From positions 248,001 to 312,000 of the forward strand of contig NC_060105.1 in NCBI RefSeq assembly GCF_021155765.1: a stretch of DNA of 64,000 bases, read 5' to 3'. The notes beneath the pieces were generated by a model that worked only from the letters and a program-made list of their open reading frames with translations, was not told the origin of the DNA and made no database searches. Of this stretch, positions 43,601 through 53,513 are shown piece by piece. Made by a program: the position numbers and the translations under genes. The stretch is from Diprion similis (taxonomy: Eukaryota; Arthropoda; Insecta; Hymenoptera; Diprionidae). Each line of letters begins with the position of its first letter. Within the stretch, counting starts at the first letter, position 1.

Positions 43601-46600
43601 AAAAATTATATCAACAGTATATTTTCAGGTTCCATAGAACAGAACTCAACTTTTATTTCTTCCGTTAAAGTTTCGTCCCTTCCGGTACATCTGGATTTCG
43701 TAGAGTGGGGTTCGAAAAGAGTGACTATTAAACAAAATTAGAAAATTCCGTTTTTCTTCATTTTTTCTTCAATATGTATATTACTTTTTTGAAATCTATA
43801 TCCAATTATTGGTTGGTATTGTTATTATAGGTTCAATCCTACTTTGTCTTCAATGAATTTATTGAAAAAAATACCGGATGAAAAAAGAAGAAACAACGCA
43901 AAAAGAACAATTTTCGAATATATTTGAAGGTCATCCCTTTCGACTCCCATGCTACAAAATTCTATTTTACTGAATAAAAGACACAATCTTTCAAGGGAAA
44001 AAATAAAAATGACTTTTTGCATCATGGAACCTTTCTACATGATTTCTCGAGAACAAGAGAATTTTTCAGGCTTGACCAAAGTACTCTCATGGAAAAAGTG
44101 ATTTTTTCGGGTAATATTATAGATAACGCTTCTTCTATTTTTTATTACGGCTGTTGAAGGCAGACATGTCATTGAACAAAGTCAAACTATTATGCATAGA
44201 AGTGAAGAATAATTTTTTCTTCTATTCTTTCCCTAAGACCAATACAGTTGAAGGTTGAACATTTCACTGATCACCCCCCCTTTTCACGTAGAATAAGATT
44301 TGGGAATAGCAGAAAAACCGAAAATTGATTCCAGGATTGCTGGGTGAAGAATGGTATATGAATTATATGAAATGACTTGAATTGAATAATATTCATCCTT
44401 GATCAATAACATCCTAAGATCCCAATATCCTAAACTGCATTAGGTTTTGCCAAGCAATAGTAATAATTAATAGTAACAGCTGGACCAATTCTCTAGACCA
44501 GTTTTCCCAAATTGTTGCCAAAAATGTCAACCAATATGTCAAACTGATTATTTTTCTTTTTTTTTTTTCTTTGACTTGCGGTTTCAATTCAAGTATTATA
44601 CAAGAATCAATAGAAGAAACAGATTGCTTTAGGTAGTTATGATTAAACATACACAGAATAAAGCTCAAGCCTTGCGCTCAGAGAAAATTGGTAGTGTCAA
44701 CAGAGTGGGGCAGACCAATAAAGACGGGAAAAATTGGAGAATTAGGCTCAGCTATTGACCATTGTTAGAAAATCAACCCCATCATACCCCGCTACACTCG
44801 ACGTCCTCCATAGCCTTGTATTATATCAAATTACCAAAAAAATGCATGTGTATTGTTTGTTTTGTACACGCGTTTCTGGTGCCCTTGTGGTATTTATTCA
44901 TTTTGAGTGGTAATGTGTTGTACACAATGCCAGGGAAAAGTATGGTCATCTATCTATATATTAATATTTGTGAGGAGATGTATGCACAACAATTATAAAA
45001 TCTGATTACAGCTGTCAAGGAAATAGGTAAGCTGCAACTTTGACGTTGTGTTATGTTGTAGATTGGTAATTTTTTTGTAACAGCTCTTTATTATCAAAAT
45101 CTCATTACAAGTTACTATATTTACAATTATACCGTATAGAGTCGTCGAAAATTGTTAAGCTTAGCTTGCAGATTGTATTCTTACGATTAATTAGAATAAT
45201 GTAATATCAAAGTTGAGTTGTTATAAAATTATTCTTCTTAACATCTAATTCTAAGGACAAATTTTCAATGACTCGTATCGTATAGATCCGTAACTAATGG
45301 TGATGATAGAGTGATCACTGCCAGCTTTCAATCAAACAATACATGCGATACTGTAATTATGTTTCGATGTAATGACATGTTACAGTTTCGCCCAAGTTTC
45401 TTTATGAACCGTGATTTTTTGATACATAAAATCCTTTTTAAAATTTTTTTTTCTCAAATTGGCGTATTAGAAATGTTCTTTTCCCGGCATGCCTTTATTA
45501 TGTACTTTATTTGAATAAGTTTCCAATTTGGATATATCGTGGCTAAATTTGGGTCTATTTGTAATGTGTGTTTTTATAGATTATGATTACGACTATTACG
45601 GTTATGGGGATTATCGAGGTGGCTACAGTGATCCATATTACGATGACTATTATCGATACGAAGATTACTATTTCGATTACGCGCCGCCTCCGCCACCTGC
45701 CAGAGGGAGGGGCAGGCAGCCTCAACCGGTGGGTCGCCTTTTTTAATGGTTTTAAAGTCGTTTTCGTTCTTGAATCATATTACTTTGATATCAGCGGTAG
45801 TTTGACTGTGGCACAGTGTTCGCGATCCCTACTATTTATGTATTTCCAATTTACCGTCTCCGCCATCCACCCACCTTTTAGTATTATTAACAATATTTTC
45901 TAACCGCTCGTGCCAACTTTAGTAAATACTAATGCTGGGGTGCAATGTTTCTAACTAACATCCATATTTGGTGGGCAACGCCCAGCACTCGCGGCGTTTT
46001 TTCCTTATAAACATTCATTGAGCGTGTGATGCAAGTGTGAGTAAATGTCCACCACAATGCCAGACACATAATTTGTTGTACACCACATTGTAACCCCCTC
46101 CCCCTCATGCTCCCACCTTCTTGACCTCAGTCAACTAACGCCAGAATGTTCATCATTAATTTTCTCACTCCGAACACGTTGCCACTCTCAAATTGCTTGC
46201 AAATCATATCTGAGCCATGGTAGACCCATTCTAAATTACAGCCAAAGTGAAGCCGGGAAAAGCAATGAAAATAATCTTACATTAGAAAAGAGAAGTTGAT
46301 GTTACAAAGATGCCATTCTGTAGCTGATGGAAAAAAAGCGCGTTTCTTTTCAGTGTTGCAGGATTGCCTAATAATACCCATCGTTATGCCAGGTGAATTT
46401 CTAGTTGTAGGTAGAATGCAGTGTATAAGGAGCTTTCTTTACCTTATTTCCAACTTCCAATCAACTAAAATTCATTCCTCAATTACTGATTCATTATCTA
46501 TCTGTAGAGCGACGTCGCGTCTCGTGGCTCGGATATGATATATTTTTTTATGTCAAGTTGCAGGGTTATCCAAAATACAGGAGCATTGGGCACCCTGTGC

Positions 46601-49600
46601 GAACAAGATTGAAACATCGATGTCATTTTTTATAATACTTGCAATCGATCTTTTCTCCAAATGCATCTGGGTGAAACAATTTTCAACACCTATTAACTGT
46701 CAGTTAATTATCTGATCAATTGCAAATCAGTGAGCTTCATGGTCAGTTTGCATAATTGTAATAAAAAGTCCACGCCCAGGAGAAAAGATTGGTCACAGAC
46801 AAATGACATATTTCGGAGTTAAGGATAACGCCATTCGGAACTTGGAAGAAAGTCAAGACTGATGTATGATATAGAGAATTTATTATATTATATTTAATAA
46901 TTATTTCCAAAGGTACGACGGTCCATGGATAGAAAAGGGAATGAGATAAACGTGACATACGTGCATATAAATGTACGTGTATGTACAAGGCCATTTATTC
47001 GTTGCTGATTACAAGTGCAACTGACGCTGTCGTTCTATCTAGCTCTCTTGTTCAGCAACGAGTAAATGACCCTGTAGATTAACTGGTATTTAACCAGAAC
47101 CCTACTCATCTAAATTAAAACGCTCTTGCTTGCTTCAGCATACTCTATCTGCTTATGCTTAGAATTAGTTGATAGTTACAATGCTCTGCTTATGTTTGAT
47201 TAACAATAATCTAGCTGCCAGTGCAGTAGTTGTGTCGCTTCAAGTTCCTTCACCCCAAATCCGGTCTGCTTTGGCTTAAATTTGGATAACTCTGCTAACG
47301 CTGAATGCAAAAACTTAATATTGCGTGAAATATCTCGGCTCTTGTAGCAGATAAGGTCGTTTATTTGTTGTTGAATACAAGCGCGAATAACGCAGCCGTT
47401 TCACCTTACACCCACATAAGTGGTTCTCTTTCATCGAGTTGTCACGTTCAGCATCAAATAAATGACCCTAGATGTTATCTTTTACATAAAAGAGTTGATG
47501 ACGAAGGATAAATTGACAATGTCGGTGTGTTATACAGTAAACAATGTGAATTAGCCAATCAAAGAGGGGAATCACAGTGAAGGAGACAATTTCGAAAATT
47601 AACTGTAAAAGACAAAGATCAACATGACCGGGGGCGTGGGGAGGAGGGGAGGGGAGGGGGGTGTTACCTTTTGATTGTAAAATAATGATGATGTTAAGTG
47701 AAATAAGCACCAGAGGGGTAACGATTGGGTGTGTGTTCTTTGGTCAGGCTGGTGGGCGTGGCGTAATGCCACGTGGCAGGGTCGGTGGCTCCCAGGCCCG
47801 TGGCCCGGTCAGGGGGGGGCGCAACCCCGCAACCTCAGGGACCCGTGGGGCTCAGCGGCCAGCCGCTCGTGGGGGGGTCCGCGCCAAGGGAAGTTTACCA
47901 GGTGAGGATGGTCTGTATCTCCACAATGAATCATCTTTTTCGTAATAATATTCTAATTAAGTTGATGCTACTCGGACTATTTTACCTGCCAAACTGTTAT
48001 ATGCTCGTCGCTACTAAATTTGCCGCTAGTTTGCCTAACGGTGTAGTTATCAGTACTTTTGACCAATGCAGCTTGAATAGTTTCAAAAGACTGTCGTCTC
48101 ACCATTGTATACATTATAAATTTAGTTTTCAGACTGCACTTCGCCTCTCCTGTTCTATTTTAAATATGTTTCTTACAATACTCCATTGCAACGAGGAGAG
48201 TCTCCATAATGTAGCTATTGATATTTTATTAATCTTGCTTAGATAGTTTTTGAAACATCTGATAATAAAATTAATTAACAATGCAGAAGAGCTTCACCTA
48301 TTCAATTTGATTCAGACCAGGCTATCTCAGCTATTTAACAATAACAGGGTACTGCCACCTGTCAAGGTGCTGTTGCAAAATTGGCTGGTGTGAAACGATC
48401 TCTTTGTGAAGGAAATTATGATAGTATCGATCGACCTAATAGTGGGAGTAAAGACTAGTCGAGTACATCAAGATGTAATAAGCAAGGTTCAGATCTGCAA
48501 ACTTGCCGGTGTCGTGCATTGAAGGTTGGATACAAATGAACCAATTGAATATTTGAGGCTTTTGTAAAAAACTCAAGCAATGTGCCAGCATATTATGTAC
48601 ACACCTCCTGCACACTCATTGCTTTCTAACATCCTTGTTTGCTCGTATCATACTTTTAGTACACGACCAGGCAAAATATTAACCCTTTATAATATTTCAA
48701 GGTTGTTAACTCCAGAATTATCTGCAAAATCAATTATATATTCCATAGTTCAATCGTACAATGATAATTAATATTTAGATTTCTTACTATTCTTCCCGTG
48801 TGATAACACTTGGAGTAATGTTGCTTGATCCTCCTAGACATACTCAAATCCTGTGATGTAATGTACGTCCAACTTTTTTCTTCAAAGTATAGTATGATCA
48901 ACACTTGTTGCAATCAATTGACGAATATGAACATGAACGTGGTTTTCATCAATTTTATCTCGAAAAATAATTATATGGCATATATTACCTACATAGGTAT
49001 ATATATTTACCAATGGTCAAAAAGAACATCGATTTCTTGTGTTGAAATTTGTAGAAAAAAATATACTTCTATTCATTTAATCATGGTAGTTAAAGTCACT
49101 TGGTTAGTGGTAAGCAATTATGGAGGAATTTTCTATTGTTTTATGGACTATTGTACTGCACTGACGTTTTTTAAATTTTTATTCTACATGACATGTCGAT
49201 TTCATGATTGATTTCCACTCTTAAGAGTATATTATCTTCCAGTATATTGAGATGAAAGCTATGCAATGTGGCAATCTTTCTCAGATGCAAGGTTCAGTTA
49301 CAAATTTTTTTATCTTTAGTTGATCCTCGCGTTGTATATTTTATAGTAAATTACTCATCTCCTCTTCCCTCCAAGGCACATCTGACCTATCCAATCAATA
49401 CTAACTCGTGCATAATTTATAAGTGTAGCAATATTTTGAAAAATCCCATAATGTGTCACTTACAACGAGAGCCGAGACTTTGTTTGTTGGTTGAAAAAGC
49501 TGCTCCCCTTGGTGAACAATATTTGGATTTAAATTTTAACATCATTTCGCGTTAAATTTAGTATGCTATTTTCTCAGAAATGTGAAGCCTAGTTTCTCAT

Positions 49601-49864
49601 ATGTAACACATTTTCTTCGCAGCAGGTAAGCGAAAATTTGACGGGGGTCACCAGAACCAGGGGGAATGTAAACGTCGCTTCCAGAGCAGCTGGGGAAACC
49701 AGCCCCTCGCCCAACAGCCATTGGGGAATTCGTACAGATTGGCGAGTGTGAATGGTGGTGGCGGCGGCGGTGGCACTGGGTTTGGTGACAGGGGTACCAC
49801 TGTTGGAGGTGCCTCCAACGATGATCATCAATGGTATCAAGATTCTTATCAATCCTGGAGCTAA
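33235..49864 (+). CDS. Syp: Syncrip / hnRNP Q-R family RNA-binding protein
   Basis: Syncrip binds mRNAs through three RRMs and controls translation, localisation and stability, notably in neurons. Coding starts at 33237 (MAEGNGEL, as in fly Syp). Exons: 33237-33620, 34132-34239, 34429-34605, then either 35940-36075 or 36806-36941, 39664-39869, 40245-40394, 40478-40623, 40721-40839, 45580-45728, 47748-47901 and 49626-49864; 655 residues with either alternative. Order: acidic N-terminal NURR domain ([13 protein letters not shown]); [22 protein letters not shown]1 ([15 protein letters not shown]); RRM2 ([33 protein letters not shown]); RRM3 ([31 protein letters not shown]); an RGG/Gly stretch; a Tyr/Asp-rich [14 protein letters not shown] segment; [11 protein letters not shown]; an Arg/Gly/Ala-rich exon; and a C-terminus GKRKFDGG ... 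[19 protein letters not shown] that matches vertebrate SYNCRIP/hnRNP R tails. Intact. Confidence 0.96.
34631..34689. repeat. TA dinucleotide microsatellite in Syncrip intron
   Basis: Two blocks of (TA)n, interrupted by TATCCGTATATACA, just downstream of the RRM1 exon donor. Confidence 0.95.
35940..36075 (+). other. Syncrip alternative exon 4a (RRM2 start)
   Basis: 136 nt, preceded by CCCACAG and followed by GTAAAG. It encodes [18 protein letters not shown], then [18 protein letters not shown]. It enters in phase 0 and leaves in phase 1, identical to exon 4b. The SKGKE motif is closer to vertebrate SYNCRIP (SKTKEQ) than exon 4b is. Confidence 0.9.
36100..36129. repeat. TACC microsatellite
   Basis: Six or more CTAC/TACC units in the intron directly after exon 4a. 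Confidence 0.9.
36806..36941 (+). other. Syncrip alternative exon 4b (RRM2 start)
   Basis: 136 nt, preceded by TTCTTACAG and followed by GTAAGT. It encodes [18 protein letters not shown], then [18 protein letters not shown], the form closest to the fly protein. It has the same length and phases as exon 4a and aligns to it along its whole length, so only one of the two can be used per mRNA without duplicating the start of RRM2 and shifting the frame. Confidence 0.92.
36942..39663. other. Syncrip intron 4 (2.7 kb)
   Basis: No coding exon seen. Contains the inverted-repeat element at 37627-37790, a GT-rich stretch near 39180-39240 and several unrelated short open frames. Confidence 0.6.
37627..37790. 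repeat. Small inverted-repeat element with GTAC ends
   Basis: Left terminus GTACACACGGGGATATGGATT continuing to CTGAGACTGC; right terminus GCAGTCTCAGAATCC continuing to CCCTGTGTGTAC. The 33-bp arms match with about three mismatches. The interior holds a second smaller inverted pair (GCCTGTAGCAGT / ACACTGCAGGC). It is a 164-bp non-autonomous element in a Syncrip intron. Confidence 0.8.
41123..41213. repeat. Short MITE, family A copy 1
   Basis: TACAGGGTGATTTATTTGTTCC at the left is inverted as CAGCAACGAATAAATGATGCTGTA at the right; 91 bp in all, the middle containing CAGCTCTCTC. It shares terminal repeats with copies at 46984 and 47350. Confidence 0.8.
42738..42872. repeat. Inverted repeat (135 bp)
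   Basis: AAAATTATGTTTTTTTGAGC and the following TAATCT are mirrored by AGATTAGCTCAAACATAAAATTTT. Probable palindromic mobile-element remnant in a Syncrip intron. Confidence 0.65.
43570..44110. repeat. Degenerate foldback element
   Basis: The block CTGAAAAATTCAC ... AGGTTCCAT ... TTTTATTTCTTCC ... GGTTCGAAAAG on the left is recovered in the same order, with many differences, in the reverse complement of the right half (about 43840-44110). The overlapping open frames on opposite strands are a consequence of this symmetry. Confidence 0.5.
46984..47076. repeat. Short MITE, family A copy 2
   Basis: TACAAGGCCATTTATTCGTTGC is inverted as GTTCAGCAACGAGTAAATGACCCTGTA; 93 bp. The interior again contains AGCTCTCTTG. 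Confidence 0.85.
47350..47471. repeat. Short MITE, family A copy 3
   Basis: GATAAGGTCGTTTATTTGTTG is inverted as CGTTCAGCATCAAATAAATGACCCTAG; about 120 bp and more diverged than copies 1 and 2. It lies 270 bp from copy 2. Confidence 0.7.
47902..49622. other. Syncrip last intron (1.7 kb)
   Basis: No recognised exon. If the donor at 47902 is skipped, translation reads on through [12 protein letters not shown] to a stop at 47945, giving a possible alternative short C-terminus; this is a sequence possibility only. Confidence 0.45.
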
Positions 49865-50346
49865 CTTCTACCAGTCTGTGAGTGAATAAGCTAATAAGAA
49901 CGCAACCCATCCGTACTATTATATTATTACCAACCAAGAATTGTAAATGTAATGAAACAACCAGCCGTCAATGGCCACTGTGCTCAGCGCCACCACCATT
50001 GTCCGTCGTTGTGATTTTTAAGTACAGTGATGTGCCACTGAGACTATGTTAAGCTGGAGTGACTACCCAACCACCCCGTACTATTATTATATTAATTATA
50101 AAACTATTCTAAGTAATATTACTATTAGTACTACTATTCCTTCTACTGCTACCGTTACTGCTACCGTTGCCGCTACTGCTACTGTTACTGCTACCATTGC
50201 TGCTACTGCTACTGCTACCATTGCTGCTACTGCTACTGCTACTGCTACTGCTATTGCTATTGCTACTGCTACTGCTACTGCTACTGCTACTGCTACTGCT
50301 ACTGCTACTGCTACTGCTACTGCTACTGCTACTGCTACTGCTACTG

Positions 50347-50377
<31 letters not shown>

Positions 50378-53300
50378 GACTTCTACTACTACTACTACTA
50401 CCTACTACTACCTACTACCACTACTACTACTACTATTACTATTACTACCACTACTACTACTACTACTATTACTACTACTACTACCACTACTACTACTACT
50501 TCTACTACTAATACTGCTACCGCTACTGCTACTGCTACTGCCACTGCTACTACCACCACCACCACCACCACCACCACCACCACCACCACCACCACCACCC
50601 CCACTACTACCACTACTAATACTACATCTACTGCTACTGGTACTGGTACTACTATTACTGCTGTTACTGCTACTACTACTGCTCCTACTATTGCATCGTC
50701 ACATTGTTTACTACTGCCAAACTAAGGAAATGAGAGAGTAATAGAAAAGAAGAACTGTCGGTGATGTTGACATTGGGATTGTGATGGCTCGTATTAAGTA
50801 AAGTGGGACTCATTGGAGCCTGCAAATTATTACGTGATGCGTAGGTTCTAAGATGAAGTAACATTGAAGAGTGAACGAGAAACCGCGATAGATGAACAGA
50901 GAGAAAGGTAGAGTGTGTCTGTGTGTGTATGTGTGCGTGATAGCGCGCCAAGCGCTGCTAGACCTTCTATTGTTGGTCTATAATGTGTACAGTCAGTGAA
51001 ACTATTATTATTAAGGGTCAGGCATATTTGGTGAGAGGCAGAGATTGTTATACACCAATGGAATAACCCTCTGTCTAACGATCTCTCCACAAGTTTTTTT
51101 AATTAAGGTCACGTAAGGAAGTGAGATTGCTATATAGTATTGGAAGAAGTGGAGACGAGACAGGCTAAAAAAAAACCTCTTGTGCATTAGGTCTTTCAAT
51201 TACAGTGTCCCGAAAAATATATAAAATACATGCGTCTAAATTATCTTATATTTATTTGTTGCAAATGTGTAGTTGCACCAAGGAAAGAAAAAAAAAGGAT
51301 TAAAGTTTTTATAAAATAAACTATTTGATAAGGGAAGACGAGTACTGAAAAGTATGAAGAAAGAGAAATGATTGATAAATAAGTTATTAAAAAGAGTTGA
51401 ACTTGAAGTTGAAGAGTTGAGAGAATATTAAGAAAGCAATTTTTTTTCTCAATTTTCTGCAAAATTTTAAATATGTACGTTAGAGAAAATCTGACTATAG
51501 AAACAAAAACTTAGCGATGACTTGAAACTCAATTGATAATGATAGTTACAGATTGAAAATAGATTGAAAAATGTACGCAGTGTATACAATGCATGAAACA
51601 CATACAGCACACACTTTTGAGTGTTGACTTTGTTATTATTGTTAGCCTGTTAGTTAATTGGTAAGAGTTGTAAGTGCGGGCTATAGTCGGTCGCTGTCCC
51701 TGGAGCCCAGACAACCCCCTTGTTCTGGAAATAATTCAAGAAGAAATAGAATCTATTGAAACGTACATATTACCAGCACCCCCTGAACAAAGAAATGAAA
51801 AAAAAAAAAAGAATTAAAAATGATTAAAAACAAAAAAAAAAAAAAAAAATAAACGATACACAATACACAATTTCTTCACAAGGTATGAGTTTATTAGCCC
51901 ATAAAATCATGAATAAGTAATAAGAAAAGAAAACCATCTTGGGTCTTTCTACTGAATGGGAGAATGCCAACCATTGTCGAATTTATACAAAAATAATACA
52001 ATTATACTATTCGACCTCACTGATATAATCACCATGAATGAGGTATTGAAATATAAATCACAAATGCAAACCAATAGTAATGAATAAAGTAAAGCTTGTA
52101 TCATGGATAACCAATATCACCTCCGGGTGATGAAATAAAAAAAAAAGTGACACAAACAAGAAAAATGTCTGGATAAAGGTTGATTGCTCGCAACCCCCCT
52201 TATTTATGAGCATCTTGTTAACTTTTATTAATGTTTTACTTAACTTTATTCCCCCTCCCCCCTCATTGACACACTGTTGTTTCAGTAGGGCAATGAGGTG
52301 CTACATTTATTATTAATGATAATGATAATAATATTAGAAGTAGGATTAACAATAATAATTACTGTGCCTCGGTAGACGTCTTTATACGATTATATTGTAA
52401 TGAGAGAAAATCCCCTCTTCCAAAAAATTTTACGTAAAACAACACTATGCTAAACTACTTTACCTTCTATCCTATTTATAAAAGCATAATATTGATGATA
52501 CAATACTATTATTATTAACAATATATTAAGAATGATATTGCTAATTATACTGACAATGAGTGGATTTTTACGACATGATGAATGATAACATTTCACATAT
52601 AAACTTTCGGCCCGAGTCGATTAAAATTTTATTCTATACATAATGTAACGTAAGAAAAAAAAGAAGATTACAGTCAAGATATGACAACAATTTGGTATTT
52701 GATTAGGGCAATGGGACCATGACAAGTGAGGCGGTCGAAACTCGCAGTGACGAGACTTTAGACTGATCTAGGTACTAGCGTTATGATACGATTGATCCTA
52801 CCTTTTTTTTAACAGGCATCCCATACTTTCACTCTAATCTTTTATATGGCGAACAGTGGCAGCTGGGATGCCTTGGGTAGTGGTCATACTTAGGATAATG
52901 CATCACTGTGAATGACAACGCCGTAGTCATGCACCCTTTAGCCCACTATACTTCAAAATTCAAAGTACGTACTACCGGGCTTGACATTTTGGTTGACCCA
53001 TGTCAGGCAGATGTACGAGCCTTGGGTCAAAGAAGTTGTACTGGTTTTGTCCCGAGGACGTGTTTTTTTAATTATATATAAAATATATTATATATTATAT
53101 TCCTGCAAACATGCATTTTGTGACGTGATGTTATTTAGCAGTAATAAGGAGGAAAACAGTGATACTTGATCACTTGAAAACCATGTTATATTTTGCCAAC
53201 TGTCAGCTCCATAAAAAAAAAACTGAATTGGATAAAACCCAAGCATGAAAAAAAAATTATCAGTGCTAAAGTTTTAAATATTTGCTAATTGTGTTTTCAA

Positions 53301-53513
53301 ATTTTTATTACCCAGCTACCGATTGCTTTGCTTTTTTTTTCAATTCCTGCAATTTAAAAGTTGCCCCTAATTTTAGTGTGATGTAGTTAAACATATTGAT
53401 TAATGATGAATTTGAAACAACGTTGAAATGGTTCCTTTTTCGGGCTAGGAGCTTGATTTAAAGTGACGAAGATTTTTGTGTATGACCAGATGTATTCTAC
53501 ATGTCTCAATAAA
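49865..53513 (+). other. Syncrip 3' UTR
   Basis: Non-coding, AT-rich apart from the triplet array. Two candidate poly(A) signals: AATAAA at 51848-51853, directly after a run of A, and AATAAA at 53508-53513 followed by a T-rich stretch. If the distal one is used the 3' UTR is about 3.65 kb, consistent with long neuronal 3' UTRs of RNA-binding-protein genes. Confidence 0.55.
50131..50692. repeat. Triplet/hexamer array (CTACTG, CTA, CAC) in the Syncrip 3' UTR
   Basis: About 560 bp in ordered blocks: degenerate CTACTG/CTACCG, an almost pure (CTACTG)n run at about 50270-50350, (CTA)n, interrupted CTA with ATTA and CCA, then an almost pure (CAC)n run at about 50550-50600 and degenerate CTA/CTG. 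Homopolymer-like frames on both strands are translations of this array. Confidence 0.95.

Larger units (their letters stand above)
40840..45579. other. Syncrip intron 8 (4.7 kb)
   Basis: The largest intron; no coding exon recognised. It contains a 91-bp MITE, alternating CG/CA runs near 41970 and 42147-42162 (potential Z-DNA), an inverted repeat at 42738-42872 and a degenerate foldback at about 43570-44110. Confidence 0.6.

Noticed and set aside
50046..50741. 231-codon plus-strand open frame of Thr/Ala/Leu/Pro runs and matching minus-strand Val-rich frames
   Set aside because: They are translations of the CTA/CTG/CAC repeat array after the Syncrip stop codon; all frames are open because the repeat lacks stops.
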